In this document: positions 21,831 through 35,084 of the stretch, piece after piece | Numbering within the stretch: position 1 is the first letter of the stretch | Layout: every line of letters starts with the position of its first letter | From: Protea cynaroides | Lineage: Eukaryota > Streptophyta > Magnoliopsida > Proteales > Proteaceae | Direction of reading: 5' to 3' | Length of the DNA: 64,000 nt | Assembly (NCBI GenBank): GCA_028583415.1 | Contig: CM053267.1 | Location: forward strand, 29,312,902-29,376,901 | Position numbers and translations under genes: made by a program | The notes under the pieces: generated by a model | The model's database searches: none | Told to the model about the DNA's origin: nothing | Seen by the model: the letters and a program-made list of their open reading frames with translations, nothing else

Positions 21831-23889
21831 TGTGAGGATAAAGTTCGTCTCTTCCACCCATCTCCGATGAACGAAAAAAATGGTTTGAAGTTGCCACCCA
21901 GATTAAGGTCTAAGACCTATAAAAATGTGGTCATCATAAGAAAAGTCTTTTATTGACTCATTGGACTCAATATATTGGCTTTGATCTATCAGAGAATGGG
22001 TAAGCGTTCAAGGTACAGTTTGGGAAGGTGTTAGGCACCCAAAGCTATCCGATTCAAAAATCGACCTCCTATGTGATTCTACTTTCCTTAAACTCTATGG
22101 TTTCAACTATTCATGGTCAATGGATGATGACTAGGGCTCATGGGGGATCCTATGCCAAGTTGCTAAATTCTTCTAACCTAGGGTTTAGCTAAACATGTTC
22201 TGAAAAATAAATAAACAAGTAAAAAGTAATATACAGTGTACCAAACCAAAGATGGTTCGATGATGGACTGAATCTGAGACGTCCTAGACATCTCAAATTG
22301 CTTACGTATCCCAATCCTAAAAATCAAGTCCATAACGTAGTTCGAAACATAATGTGATTAAGGTTTATGGATGTGATTTATGATTAAGCTTTCTTAGATT
22401 TAATTGTTCAAGTTGAAGTTTATGCTTGATGATGATTGAGATTGAATATAGAGATAGCCTATGTGGATTGAAGTGAATATGGGTATGGATATGGTATATG
22501 GATATGATATGGGGGACCTAAGGATACTAAGATGTGGTACCGTACTTGGAGAGGTCATCCAAGTTGCCTATATATTTCAGAGGTCCTGAAAATTAGGTAC
22601 AACGTAGTTTGTTGTGATGTTTTGATACTCTTAAGGAGCAAAAAGGGATAAATACTCTCAAGGAATAAAGGGTTTGATACTCTTAAGGAGCAAGGGTTAT
22701 GATACTCTCAAGGAATAAAGGGTTTGATACTCTCAAGGAGCAAGGGTTTGATACTCTCAAGGAGCAAGGGGGTTGATACTCTCAAGGAGCAAAGGGTTTA
22801 ATACTCTCAAGAAGCATACTCTCAAGGAGCAAGGGTTTGATAGATAGATAATCTCAAGGAGCAAAGATATAATACTCTCAAGGGGCATACTCTCAAGGAG
22901 CAAGGGGTTTAATACTCTCAAGGAGCAAAGGGTTTAATACTCTCAAGGAGTAAAGGGTTTAATACTTTCAAGGAGCATACTCTCAAGGAGCAAGGGTTCG
23001 ATAGATAGATACTCTCAAGGAGCAAAGGTATAATACTCTCAAGGAGCATACTCTCTAGGAGCAATGGGTTTAATACTCTCAAGGAGCAAAGGGTTTAATA
23101 CTTTCAAGGAGCATACTCTCAAGGAGCAAGAGTTCGATAGATAGATACTCTCAAGGAGCAAAGGTATAATACTCTCAAGGAGCATACTCTCTAGGAACAA
23201 TGGGTTTAATACTCTCAAGGAGCAAAGGGTTTAATACTATCAAGGAGCAAAAGGCTTGATACTTTCAAGGAGCAAAGATGTGAGTCCGTGTTTGGGAATC
23301 TCTCCAAACTGCCTACGTATCTTAGGATGCTGCCTGAAGAATCAGGATCTGAGTAGTTCAAAATAATTTATTTCATCAATGTGTGCTTTCAAGATCAGGG
23401 TGTGGAACCATGTTTAGAAATCTCACCAAACTGCCTACGTATCTTAGGATGTTGCCCTACGAATCAGGATCCACGTAGTTCGAAATACAGATTCGATTAA
23501 TTTATATTCATTCAAGATCAGGGTGTGGAACCTAAATGCTCTATGGTTCGATTCACATCACACCTATCTAGTTCTCTGTATCCTAGGGGAGATGTGCTGA
23601 GGGTAGGGATCATCCTAAATCTACCCTTGACCTAATATCCTAATTTGGCATTTGTTGGGCTAGGCTTCATATCTCTTGATTAAGATTTATCATTTTCATT
23701 CTTACCCTTCCCGTGAATGTGGATGCCTACATACACATCCTCACACCTAATATGTCTTCTAGATGTACAGATATGGCAGTTCGACTAGGGTGTTGCAGAA
23801 ATTAAGTTATTACCAACAATAAATATCATTCAAGTACGAAAAGTAATAACATATGAATTTAAATTAGGGTTCATATGTGACGTGTTACA
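21831..23889 (-). mobile_element. Minisatellite-bearing LTR, Ogre/Tat-like, copy R1
   Basis: Ends with TGTGAGGATAAAG on the plus strand (its 3' end) and with GTGTTACA at 23889 (its 5' end). The flanks GTCGT and GTAGT match at 4 of 5 bases. It shares long blocks in order with 34380-36729 and 42357-44084: CTAGTCGAACTG(C/T)CAT, the repeated TACGTAGGCA motif, a minisatellite, AACCTAGG-TTTAGCTAAACATG, and the terminal AATCTAGGTGGCRAC block. TACGTAGGCA and GGTGGCGACTCC words are familiar from plant Tat/Ogre LTR elements, but whether the latter marks an LTR end or a primer-binding site is unsure. Confidence 0.55.
22625..23275 (+). repeat. 25-bp minisatellite in R1
   Basis: About 25 imperfect units of roughly 25 bp built on ATACTCTCAAGGAGCAAAGG, with some half-units. 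It lies at the place where R2 has a 39-bp array and R3 a 35-38 bp array. Confidence 0.88.
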
Positions 23890-23894
23890 GTAGT

Positions 23895-24867
23895 CAAAAA
23901 TCAAAACAGAGCACTGATAGGTGTCTGATTAGTCATATGGTCTCATGTTGTATCGACCTTACTGTCTATGGTCAATACCCTACGGTCGCATATGGTGCAA
24001 CCGTAGCTGCCACCATATGATTTCTAAGATCTTCCCGAATCCTATGGTCGATCCTCTGGTCATACTGGTCATGTTATGGTCGACCGTAGCTGCAACCTTG
24101 AAATTTTTGGTCACAGTCTACATGAAATTCGAGTTCTTCCTGGGTCAATTCTTCTGTTCTTCAATGGGATTTATTCTAAGGTCATCATATGGCCATCATT
24201 AGTAATTTCTTACCAACTATAATCATCAAATTCACTCCTCATGGTTCTCTTTGGAATTTTCTCAAGGAAATCACATAGATCATAATAGGTGGATATTGCA
24301 TATCTTCCATAGAAGTCTTATTCCTTAGAGTTTACATCTCCAGAGATTCGTTCCATACCTTGGCCTGTGATAAAGAGCCAATCCCTTCTCAGCAAATTCT
24401 TCTCCTTAGCTTTTTCTTCTTCTCCTTCTCTTCCTTCTCTTTCTCTAGGGTTTACTAATGTTCTAAAAGAGTGAAAAAGAGCTGAGAGACGTCCTTTATA
24501 TAAAGTAAAACTCTCCATATATAGTCTTCTTTCAATTAGGAAAGCAATCTCTTAGTTTAGGAAAGTTTTCAAAACTCAGAGTCTGATCTGGGTTCTTACG
24601 GTCGATTATTCGGTGGCATAAACCGTCGATCGTAGTGTCGAAATAATCGACTGTGGGGTTCTGGATTTGAGATTTTTGGGTCCCTCCCTAATGGTCAACC
24701 ATACCTACCCAGGCATATGACCTTAGGTATGTTTTTAGTGTTTTTAACTCGATTCTCATACCTGGTTTGTGATTTATCTTCACACGCTCAGTCCACTTAG
24801 TCCAGGAATGATGGGTAGACCTGGCACGACATGGTTAGACCAAGCTAATGGAGTGCGGGTCTTATAG
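23895..24867 (-). mobile_element. Gypsy LTR fragment, minus strand
   Basis: In its own direction it begins TATAAGACCCGCAC (24867 downwards), apparently TGTAAGACCC with one C-to-T change. It continues with TGTCGTGCCAGGTCTACCCATCAT, which aligns with the region around 2543 of the first LTR. It carries many ATGGTCGACC words (23935-24110). Its 3' part is missing at R1. Confidence 0.55.
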
Positions 24868-25569
24868 TGGTGATTCGCTCTGAGGGAGGTTTCATTCACT
24901 TAATGGGGGTAACCCATGCAACCGAGAGAGTATGAGGTGCCAGTCTCGAGTTGGCACTGTCAGTTATCAGACCTGACCGTAGTGTACTTATCATGCATTT
25001 GTATGTTGTACGTTTAATTTCTTTACTAAGTTCGGTGGTTGAGCTTACCCTTATGCGCACATATTATTTTAGATGATGCAGGTGTGGCCATTGATGATTA
25101 GGTGGATGCTTTGAGGTTTCATCCATCCAGTATGGGGGATGTTGATGGTGATTGCGATGAGAATGTTAATAATTCCAGTTGTGAATGCGATGACTGTGTC
25201 TATGCATAGGCATGACCAATCCTTCACTGTATTATTAGTATCTAGGTTTTTATTTCACTTCGGGACATGTTGTCCATTTTATTTGATAGTACAATTAAGT
25301 TAAACACTTTCACTTTGGATAAGACACTTAAAATTATATTATCTCATTTTTATTAGTTGTCAGCGACTTATTGATTTAATTTAAAGACTTCCGCTCATAA
25401 TGGTATTTTATTTCTTTTAGTTACTCTGATCATGTGATTATTATATGTGTGTGATTGGTATGGATTAATGGTTAATGTACTATAACTTGTGATCCAGGTG
25501 GGGATTGACTTGCTTGTGAGTAATCTCGTTACATCCTTCTGTTCTGACATATCGGGTAGGGGTGTGACA
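24868..25569 (+). mobile_element. 3' part of a gypsy LTR, plus strand
   Basis: Aligns with about 6290-7166 and 47400-48271, including the GATGATGCAGGT block (25073) and the AGACTTCCGCT block (25385), and ends GGGGTGTGACA at 25569. A degenerate primer-binding-like TTATTGGTATCAATA follows, but the downstream sequence belongs to a minus-strand element, so the pairing is doubtful. Confidence 0.5.
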
Positions 25570-26626
25570 TTTTACTTATTGGTATCAATAAAGTTGGGTA
25601 TGGGATGATTCCCAGTAGGGTTCCCTTCCCATAACACCTCTAATATCAGTATTATATTTAAAAGTGGGTGTGGGTGATGATTTTGTCATCTACACATATG
25701 CATCCACACATAACATCAATATCTAGGGTTTCTTATGTTAGGTCAATAATTAGGTAGGGTTTACAGTAGATTTCCACTTATTACAGTTATATAACAGAAT
25801 ATCATTCCTTCCCCATAGGTCGTATACTCATGTATGTGTCGACTATAAACGTTGGTTATGCATCCACGAGTGCCTACATCCATAGGAACATAACTTTAAT
25901 GGATTATTAGGTTTGGATGGGTCATTATGTGTGGTATTAAGTGTAGACCACCCATACCAGGCCCTGGGACTTCCCTATGGCCGAATGTGCACAAAACACA
26001 GAGAGGATACCTCTCTGTGATTGAGCGGGCGACCAGGTCTTCCCATCACTTCTCCTTGTAGTTCTTCCTCCTTCTTCTCCCTTTTGCTAATGCTCCCTCT
26101 CCAAACCTTGCATTAGAACTTGTAAAGCCCCAGCACATAGGGTTTTCATTAGTTTTAAAGAAGAGGGAGAGAAAGAGTTAGAGTTGGAGTATAACTCTAC
26201 ACACTTTTCCTACTTATGATCTAATTGGACTCTAATGGGTCCAACACTTTCCAATTGGCAAACCTTCTTGTCCTATACTAGGTCCTACACGTTTCAGGAC
26301 ATCTAGAGTGATTAGGAAACCAATGGGGCCAAGCCTAACCAATACGGCTAGTTTTTGCTATGTGTAGAAACTGTGCAGGTGACCAGGTGCCGACATCGGG
26401 TTTGTTGCCCACACGGCCAAAGTGAGTTCTGTTTGGTTATGCTTTGAGCGGCTCGACATGTTATGGTTCCTATTTGGTTCCTCTACTCATAATATGACCG
26501 ATAGGTATCGTACCTTAGGTTCGATACATTTCTAAACTGGTACGGATCCTTGAGTCGTATTGGTGGGAAGACCTGCCTCGTAAAAAAATTTCAAATTAGG
26601 TCAAACTTTTGGGTGCGGATCTTACA
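25570..26626 (-). mobile_element. 3' LTR (partial) of a second Tekay element, minus strand
   Basis: Reading the minus strand, a purine tract (TTTTAAGGGGGAAT, 26640-26627) is followed by TGTAAGATCCGCACCC at 26626. That is the expected order of polypurine tract and LTR start. The sequence continues to the junction with the plus-strand LTR end at 25569. No coding signal. Confidence 0.5.
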
Positions 26627-27705
26627 ATTCCCCCTTAAAAGAATTTTGTCCCCAAAATTGGCATACCTGATTCCTCAAACAGCTGGGATACTTTTCCTAT
26701 ATGTCATCTTCTTTCTTTCACGATGCTTCTTCCTTGGTATGATTTTGTCATTGTATCTTGATATATGTAATGGATCGATTCCAAAGCTCATGAGTTTTCC
26801 TATTCAGAATTGTTAAAGGTTCTACTTCATAACTCAGACTTGGGTTGGTTGATGGGTGCTCGTTGTTTGAGACATGTGTTGGATCATTGATGTATTTCTT
26901 TAGCATCGATACATGAAATACGTCGCGAACACCTGCTAAAGCTGGGGGTAGAGCTAATTGATATGCTATTGCTCCACTCCTACCGAGTATCTCAAGGTCC
27001 TATATACCTTGGACTCAGCTTTTATTTCTTGCCAAATCTTCGTATTCCTTTTTAAGGAGATATTTTTAGGAATACTTAATCGCCTACCTCAAATTCGAGG
27101 TCCTTTCGACGAATGTCAGCATAACTCTTCTGTCTTGACCGAGCAATTTTGATCCTTTCTCTGATTAGGTCGACACTCTCGTACGTCTCTTGATAAATTT
27201 TTGGTCCAAAGATTCTTTTTTCACCAACTTCATTCCAATATAGGGGAGTTATATAATACTTCATACGGGGCCATCTTGATGGTAGACTGGTAAATATTAT
27301 TGTAGGCGAACTCCATTAGTGAGAGATTTTGACCCCAATTCCCATTTGAAATCCAATGCACATGCTCTGAGCATGTCTTTTAGGATTTGAATAGTTCTCT
27401 CAGATTGTCCATCTGTTTAGGGATGAAAGGCAGTACTGAACTTTAACTAGGTACCCATGGTATTTTGTAATCCTTTCCAAAACTTTGAGGTAAATCTTGG
27501 ATCTCTATCAGACACTATACTTGTTGGGGTACCATGCAAGCGTATGATGTTATCTATATATAGTCTTGCCAACTTATCCATGGAGTATTGTGGTCGTACA
27601 ACGATGAATCTTGTTGTTTTAATTGATAAATCTGTCCACAATTACCCAGACTCCATCAACAGAGCTTAATGTCAGCGGTAACCTTGTGATGAAGTCCATG
27701 ACATT
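26627..27705 (-). pseudogene. Second Tekay element: integrase and chromodomain remnant
   Basis: Minus-strand frames give the integrase core (GVWVIVDRF near 27650; SIVSDRDPRFTSKFWKGLQ at about 27540-27480, with the second catalytic Asp). The C-terminal region follows (YWNEVGEKRIFGPK; RSRQKSYADIRRKDLEFEVG, 27140-27076), then DVFHVSMLKKYINDPTH (about 26925) and a chromodomain-like ILNRKTHELWNRSITYIKI (about 26780). In Tekay chromoviruses this domain directs insertion towards particular chromatin. It leads directly into the purine tract and 3' LTR. Gag, protease, RT and RNase H are absent; a copia element begins at about 27715. Several frame changes mean it is inactive. Confidence 0.72.
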
Positions 27706-27960
27706 GTTAGAAATTTTTACTTTTGTGGAAGCAGCAGAGTGGCATTGTCTACCCAAAGGTGGCTGTGTCAAAGAGCTTGTACATTCATGCACATGGATGA
27801 AAGATCTTGGCTTTAGGAGTTTTATTTACCCAAAGGTGGTGGGATTTTTGAGAGTCATTATTCCTTTGTAGTTACTGCACAGATATTGAGAGGACCAGTA
27901 CACTCTTGTCCCAAATGATAAGGATGTAGTTTCGGTTAACTCTATAAGGACAATACGCTT

Positions 27961-29721
27961 ACATTTGTTTAAAAATTGCTAGCTCAATTTGTCTTATGTG
28001 TATAGATCTTATTTCTCAAAGTTAACATTGTATTATATTAGAGAGCATATAATGATTTAATACCTCAGGAAGCTTATTACTGGTAATCAGTCCTAAGAAA
28101 TGGCATGAAAATTGGAAACTAGTCTAGGGTTGTTTGACCTAGATGTACTCAATAGAGAAGTGTATTCTGGTCCTTAGGGATGTTCAGTCCCTAAAATCAG
28201 GTAAAACAATGTTCAGATGAGGAACAATGAAAATGGATTTTTAGAGAGAAATCCAAAGAAAGTTTGATATTTTAAAAGGGTGGAGAAATGTTTTACTATA
28301 CGAGCCCATCAGTACCAGTTTTGCTGGTAATGGAGTGTGAAGATGCAAAAGTTAAAGCTGTTAGCTCTTACTGATAAGCTCAAGGAAATGTAAACCTCTG
28401 TAGATGATTCATTTGACTTTTACTTCCTCACCAAAACTATATAGTCAGATCTTGGTAACTTATAACCCTTAAAAGAAAAAGTGAACAGAAGAAGAACTTA
28501 CTTCCTTAGCACTAAGAAAGAAAGTTTAAAAAAAAAAGAAAGGAAGGAATGGCAATGTCATAATGCATATGGCATATAATGCATATGGCATATTCTGACA
28601 AAGGCAATGAGTGAAAAGTGGTATGATTCCACGGAAAGAAATGCATTTTTTCAAGGAAATGTCAAAAATTTTATGACAAAGAAAATGATATTATGGAACT
28701 AAAAGAACTCAGAAGAAACATGTGGAGAGAGATTACAAAGTTGAGCAGACTTAATTGGAAAATAATAAGGATCATGGAACTTCTTAGTGAGAAGGTGTCG
28801 GAGATTGAAGACTTAAGTACTAGAAGTAGTCCAAACCAATAGGAGTAGCAAAACCTTTATTTTACTCTCAATAGTTTACCTACCTTTAGGAGATAGACTG
28901 TGTACCCTTATCTCCCATCCGTAGCATAGACATGTAGGATTGTTATCTAATGAGAGACTGTAAAGGATTGTAAAGAATGACATTTTGAAATCTCCTAAAG
29001 CTTAATGACATGTGTGTATGTGAGGATTGTTAAAGGGGAAGAAGACAAGATTAAGAAGAAATAAAAGTTATTCACAACAAGAAATTGTTGGACTTGGTGG
29101 ACATTGAAATTTCATCTAGGACTTCTTGTTATAATCTGTTCATTGGATGTTTTTCAATATATTGAAAGAAAATATGAAAAATCTGCTATCAAAAGGATTA
29201 AATCTATTTGACTTGAAAGATGAGGTAAGACTATTAAAGCAGACCAGGTAATACTAATCAATTTCTTGGTACTTTGGCCAAATATTTACAGGTGCTAAAA
29301 TTTATAGCTTAGTAATCTGTGCCTAAAATTCAATTAAAAAAAAAGAGTGGCAAATAGATATGATCAAGAATATAAAAGAGTATTTGATCCTGTGGAGGCA
29401 ATCAATACTGTAGCTTTGGGACAACATAGCAACTACATGGTTACATAACCTTCATGAGTGAGTGGCTACTTTTAGGATTTTGAGTTATTATCTTATGGGA
29501 TATCCACTCTTGTCTAAAGGATTCTGATTTTACTATTTGAACTCAGTAAATAGGAAAGTAGAAACCAATTATGTAAAATTCATTAATGATGTTGGTTAGC
29601 TGTCACATCCAAGAAACTTAGAGTTTGATTAGATCACATGAAAATAATAGAGCAATCAGTTGAAATAACAAAATATTACCAGAGTATAATGAGATAATTA
29701 TTAAAATTATTTCTATTTAGG
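27961..29721 (+). other. Decayed copia interior, no readable gene
   Basis: 1.76 kb with stops in every frame. Its position implies gag, protease and integrase of copia A. Only weak hints remain, and I could not confirm the CCHC knuckle or the DDE residues. Repeated ATGCATATGGCAT occurs at 28560-28590. Confidence 0.4.
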
Positions 29722-30671
29722 TTGATGCCCAGCCATAACTATAGAGCCAAAGGAATAGTGAGGAAACCTACTAGACCATGTAAATCTATCATTTCATCCA
29801 ATCATATACTATACCTCATAATGGATCTTTTGGCATTGGACAAAATGAAGATCCCAATAGTTTTAGGCAAGTTGTCTGTAGAGAAATTACCCTTGATTGG
29901 TTGGCGGTTATAAAAGATGTGTTGCTGTCTATGGACAACAATGAGATTTGGGATCTCGTGCTCTTATCATTGAGCAATGTATTCATAGGCTCAAAATGGG
30001 TATACAAGGTGTATTGTGATTTTAGTGGGAGAATTGATCGCTATAAAGTAAGACTTGTAGTAGAGAGGAATCACAGAAAGAAGGGAAGGTATCGACTTTG
30101 AATCCTTATGGTCTAAGTTGCGTATTTTGATTTGGCATTGCATCAAATAGATGTATAGATTATGTTTCTCAACGAAAATCTAGAAAAAGGTGTTTATATG
30201 CTTCAACCAAAATTTTTTAAGGTAAAAGGTAAAGAAGATATGTTTTGTAAACTTAATAAGTCAATATATGGGTTTAAGTAGGCATCAAAACAGTAGTACC
30301 TAAAATTTGACAGTGTTATATCTCCTTCCAACTTTGCTGAGGTTATCATGATCACTGTATATATCTAAAAGTTTATGGGAGCGGATTCATTTTCTAGTCA
30401 TATGTGTTGATGATTTATTACTGGCCAATTGTGACATGGGTTTACCGGTTAAAACCAAGAATTTCTTGTCTGATAACTTCAAGAGGAAGGATATGTGAAA
30501 AAGTATTTTGTACTTGATATTGAGCTTTCTCGAGACAGGAAAAAAGGACCATTGGTATTGTCTAAAGGAGCATACGTTGATCGTGTTCTCGAACGATTCA
30601 GTATGCATATATAACAGTTTAGCTAAGGATGTATCTATTAGAAAGGAGAGAAATTGAACAAGCAACATTGT
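29722..30671 (+). pseudogene. Copia A reverse transcriptase, N-terminal part
   Basis: Across several frames: SMDNNEIWDLV, FIGSKWVYKVYCDFSGRIDR (29970-30045), a decayed HQMDV-like region near 30140, KLNKSIYGFK-type text near 30250, and the catalytic CVDDLLLANCD (about 30402-30434). Then a YLILSF/DRKKGPLVLSKGAYVDRVLERFS-like stretch runs to 30600. Order and spacing match Ty1/copia RT, which copies the element RNA into DNA. Stops occur roughly every 50-80 bases. It is cut at 30671 by R2 (TSD ATTGT). Confidence 0.75.
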
Positions 30672-31129
30672 TGTAAGCACCCCATTTTTGCCATCCCAGC
30701 TGAACAAAGTCCTATCGAAGTATAGACAGCAAAGTGGGAGAGATGAGAGAAAGTTTGAAAAGTATAGGGGAGGCGAGTGAAACTCTCTCAAAAATGATAG
30801 TCGATTAGCCACGGTATGCTCTCTATAGTGTTTTGAGAAAAACTGAGATAATCCCCAGTGTTCAGAAGCTTAAGTGAAACCATACGACAAGTTGGTGAAT
30901 CTCAATGCAACGTTTGAATTTTTGGAGGCGACTTCGATAAGGTTTTCGACGGGCCCCACAACAAGGTCATGGGTTGCAACTTGCATGGATGCATAGCTCT
31001 TGAAAATACATTCGAAATGTGACCATAATTGCTCAATTTTAATGCCAAATGGAGAAGATATGGTGATTTTAGCCTGAGAATAAGAATAAGGATATTTTTT
31101 GGAAATTAATAATAATCATCCAAGAGTCT

Positions 31130-31625
31130 GCTTGCAAATTATCGTAAGTTTAAATTTAAACTTCATCTTCTCATAACTTTCTCATCTGACATCCAAATAA
31201 AGTGATTCTAGTGCCATTATTCTTCATTTTTGGTGCTCTACAAAGTAGACATGGAAAATCTGGAGCAGAGGTCTCCGAGGATCCCATACGGAGCCACAAG
31301 CCGATATGCCCTCTTAAACTTCAAGTCCTCATAATTTTATTATCCAACGTCCAAATCAGGTGATTCAAATCTTAATATGTTTCATTTTTTATGCTCTACA
31401 AAGTGGACATAAAGGATTTTAGGCAGAGGTCTCCGAGGCATCCAATGCAGAGTTACTAGTTGAAATTATCGTAATTTGGTCTGTTTAAACTTCTGAAATT
31501 CATATTGGTTATTTTACATCCAAATGAGGTGATTCAAGCTCCAGTATTTCTTGTTCTTTGTGTTCTACAAAGTGAATGTAGAAAATTAAAGACAGAAGTC
31601 GTCAAAAGATTTCATACGGAATGGC
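31130..31625 (+). repeat. Three tandem units of about 165 bp in R2
   Basis: Each unit runs from a TTAAACTTC(A/T) block through CATCCAAAT(A/G)A to GCTCTACAAAGT(A/G)GACAT and GAGGTCTCCGAGG. The third unit is the most diverged. Noncoding. Confidence 0.7.
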
Positions 31626-31899
31626 AGCGGAAATGGCCCATGAAATGATAAAGAGAAAAAAACCAATCTTGGCCCAACCCAACTCAACCCATATCAGTTT
31701 AACCCAGTCAACTCATGTCGGTCCAACCCAATTAAGTCAGTCCAGCTCAGTAAAGGAGAAAAAAAGGGTAAGAAGTTGGCGGTTTTGCTGGGTTTAGAAA
31801 GAAAAGGAGAGCAGTTCGGGGAAGAGGAAGAAGAACAGGGAGACCGAGAAGAAAGAAAACTGAGAAATTGGAAAGAAGAAAAAGGGAGGGGAATAATCT

Positions 31900-32222
31900 A
31901 ATAGAGAGAGAGAGAGAGAGAGTCTAAGAGAAGGGGAGATCGAGAGAATATGGAGAGATTAGAGATTGAGAGAAAAAAAAATCTGAGAATGGAAAGGAGA
32001 AGAGAGCTGTGAGATTTAGGGGGGATGGAGCAATGAGAGCAAATCTGGTAATGAGGCGGGGGTTTCAGCGAAACAAGACTCTGGTTTCCGTGTATGGTAT
32101 GTGTGGTTTCTAGAATAGAGGACGGGCTGAGAGAAAGAGGGTTTGTGGGAGGAAGAAGATAGCTGAGAGAAGAGGAATATGATCGAGGAGAAGAAGAAGA
32201 AGAAGAAGAAGAAGAAGAAGAG
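31900..32222. repeat. Purine-rich tract with (GA)n and (GAA)n microsatellites
   Basis: GAGAGA run near 31903-31922 and an AGAAGA run at about 32190-32222, in a purine-rich stretch that may be the R2 leader. Apparent leucine-rich or serine-rich open frames here are artefacts of the microsatellites. Confidence 0.8.
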
Positions 32223-32669
32223 AAGAACAGGAGAGACCTACCTGCAACTGATCAGATAAGTCGCCCCTTTTCTCTTTGCTTTCTTTGTATCGATTGTTTA
32301 TCACCACCCGCCATAGCCTATCCTCTGCCTTACCTTCGCAACTGAGCTGTGACCCACAGCCATACATTGCACATATCTATCTCCATCCACCGACCTGTTG
32401 AATTCCTCATTCGGTTTACCTGTAACTAGATCAACACCTTGCAACACCTGCAAAACCCCATGGCCGCCACCTGTAATTCACCTTAATCTACCGATCCTCC
32501 ATCTGTCCACCTGTTCACCGATAATAACTCCAGCAGCCCTCCACCCTAAACCCGACTTCATTACACCCATGCTGCCTCTGCAACAACTTCATCATAACCA
32601 TGCAGCCATCACCAGTACGTAAGCCAACAGTAAGAAACAGCTAATTCTCTTTATCTCATTATTACCTAC

Positions 32670-33110
32670 AAACCCAACCAATTACCTAATCCCATTAATC
32701 CCATCTCTCTGATCAATTTGAATGCCACATTATAGACCATACTGTTGTTGTATCATGGTATAAATTCCTATCTTTGAATGGATTAATTTGAATGCCACAC
32801 TATACACCACAATATTATTGTATCACGGTATAAATTCCTATCTTTGAATGGTTCAATTTGAGTGCCACATCTTCCTATCTTTGAATAGATCAATTTGAAT
32901 GCCACATTATAGACCATAATGTTGTTGTATCAAGGTATAAATTCCTGTCTTTGAATGGATCAATTTGAATGCCACATTATAGACCATACTGTTGCTGTAT
33001 CATGGTATCAATTCCTATATTTGAATGGGTTAATTTGTTGTCCTATTATGGACCATATTGTTGTTGCATCCTGGAATGATTCCTACATTTAAATGGGTCA
33101 GTTTGCTAGA
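32670..33110 (+). repeat. Tandem repeat of about 85 bp, five units
   Basis: Units contain TTTGAATGCCACATTATAGACC, then TGTTGTTGTATCATGGTAT, then ATTCCTATCTTTGAATGG-type words. Copies become more diverged to the right. Confidence 0.75.
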
Positions 33111-33189
33111 CTATATTGCATCTATACCATGGAATAGTCACATGCTATCACATGGGCCAATTTATTATTGACACATTGGTGAATTGTAT

Positions 33190-34200
33190 TTACCATCAAG
33201 ATCCTCTCTCTCTTTGATCCGAACCCTTGTTTCAGGTTTAATTTTTTATGACATTGATGATCAAATCTGAGCTCTTGTTTGAGGTTTAATTTTATGACAT
33301 TGATGTGAGATCTTTATCGTTGATCCAATCATGAATGAAATTTAATGTGATGAAATTGATCTTGGAATTTTATGTGAATAAAACATGGCCTTTGATTTAG
33401 GATTTTTAATGTGAATGAAATCTAAACAATTGATGATTGAATTCAATGTGATTAAAAATATAGCCATGTGATGTTGAATTTTCACATGATGAAATCTTAG
33501 CCATTGATCTTGAAATTTTATGTGGTTAAAATCTAGCAATTGATCTTGAGTTTCTGATATGATTAATTGTGAGCCATTGGATGATTGATTTTAATTTATT
33601 TGGATCATGAGAGAATATTAATTGTGAGCCATTGGACGTTTAATTTCGATTTGGATCTTGTAATGAAGTGAATCTAACCATTGATCATGAGTGATATGAA
33701 ATATAGACCATTAGATCTTGATCATGTGCATCTTAATTGAATATAAACCATTAGATTTTGATTATGAATGATTTAGAAGAAACTAAATGGTTAGATTATC
33801 ATTATGAGAAATATGAACCATTGGATCTTGATCATTGGTGATTTAAATAAATTTGAACCATCATATTGTTTTGATGGTTGATGTAAATGAATCTGAATAG
33901 TTAGATTGTGATTTTGAGAGATTTGAACCATTGGATTGGCATTAGGAGTGATCTGAGCCATTGATTTTCTAATCTAATCATGATGAAGTGATTTAAAAGA
34001 ATCTAATTGTTAGATCTTTATCTGATTATGATTATAACTTGATGTGAGATTTGAGCCATTGATCTTGACTGCTTTGATGAAATTTGAGGTGTTGATTTTA
34101 ATGAAAATATTTTATAGAGATCTAACCATTGATCAAGGATCTGATCTTGAGATATTAAGAGATTCACATTAGATCCCAACCATTGATCTAGAGAATTTCA
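33190..34200 (+). repeat. Dispersed ATTTGAACCATTGATC-type repeats
   Basis: About 20 imperfect copies of a short word such as GAACCATTGGATCTTGAT or GAGCCATTGATC, spaced 30-70 bases. AT-rich and noncoding; part of the R2 unit. Confidence 0.65.
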
Positions 34201-35084
34201 TCTGAGACATACTGAGACATACCTTGTTGAGAATGATAAATGAGATGTCATGTCTATCCTTTTGATGTTTACATGCTTGTTGCTATATGATTATTCACAT
34301 GCTTTATTGTTATATTTGAGATGAAATATGTTATTTCTTGCCATGTTTGAATACTTCCATATTGTTGGCAATGACTTACTTTCTGCTACACCTTAGTCGA
34401 ACTGCCATGTATGTACACTGAGAAGACATATTAGGTATAGGGACGTGCATATAGGCACCCACATTCATGGGAAAGATAAGAATGAAAATGATAAATTGTA
34501 ATCAAGAATTAGAAAACCTAGCCCAACACATGCTAAATTAGGATTTTAAGTTAAAGGTAGCTTTAGGATGATCCCTACCCCCTCAGCTCATCTCCCCTAA
34601 GATACATAGAACTAAATAGATGTGATGTGAATCGAACCATAAAGCATTTAGGTTCCACACCTTGATATTGAAAGAATACATGAATAAATTGAATCCGCTT
34701 CCGAACTACGCGGATCCTGATTCTTAGGGCAGCACCCTAGGATACGTAGGTAGTTTGGGAAGATTCCCAAATATGGTTCCACGCCTTGATATTGAAAGAA
34801 TACATGAATAAATTGAATCCATTTTCGAACTAAGCAGATCCTAATTCTTAGGGCAGCACCCTAGGATACGTAGGTAGTTTGGAAAGATTCCTAAATACGG
34901 TTCCACATCCTGATCATCAAAAACACATGAATAAATCAATCTTTCGAACTACACGGATCTTGATTCTTAGGGCAGCACCCTAGGCTACATAGGTAGTCTG
35001 GGAAGATTCCCAAATTTGGTTCCACACTTTGATCTTGAAAGCACACATTAATGAATTGAATCTTTTGAATTACTCAGAACCTGT

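Larger units (their letters stand above)
27715..30671 (+). mobile_element. Copia element A, left part (leader to RT), decayed
   Basis: The block at 27720-27960 (ACCCAAAGGTGG, TCATTATTCCTTTG, TTGCACAG-type words) matches the leader of copia B at 63615-63840, so this is the 5' internal region. From about 27960 to 29720 the sequence is AT-rich and too decayed to follow, though TGTTGGACTTGGTGGACATTG-like text near 29087 may be the start of integrase. The element resumes at 36735 after a 6-kb insertion and ends with an LTR at 37992-38413. The 5' LTR is missing. Confidence 0.6.

Noticed and set aside
22625..23275. Regular repeats that could suggest a CRISPR-like array (also 35085-35885 and 42838-43110)
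   Set aside because: Units are contiguous without unique spacers, the setting is a plant LTR, and no cas genes exist; these are minisatellites.
25570..25600. Primer-binding site after the LTR end at 25569
   Set aside because: TTATTGGTATCAATA is only a partial match, and the downstream DNA belongs to a minus-strand element.
32110..32367. Leucine-run protein on the minus strand
   Set aside because: Product of the AGAAGA microsatellite in R2.
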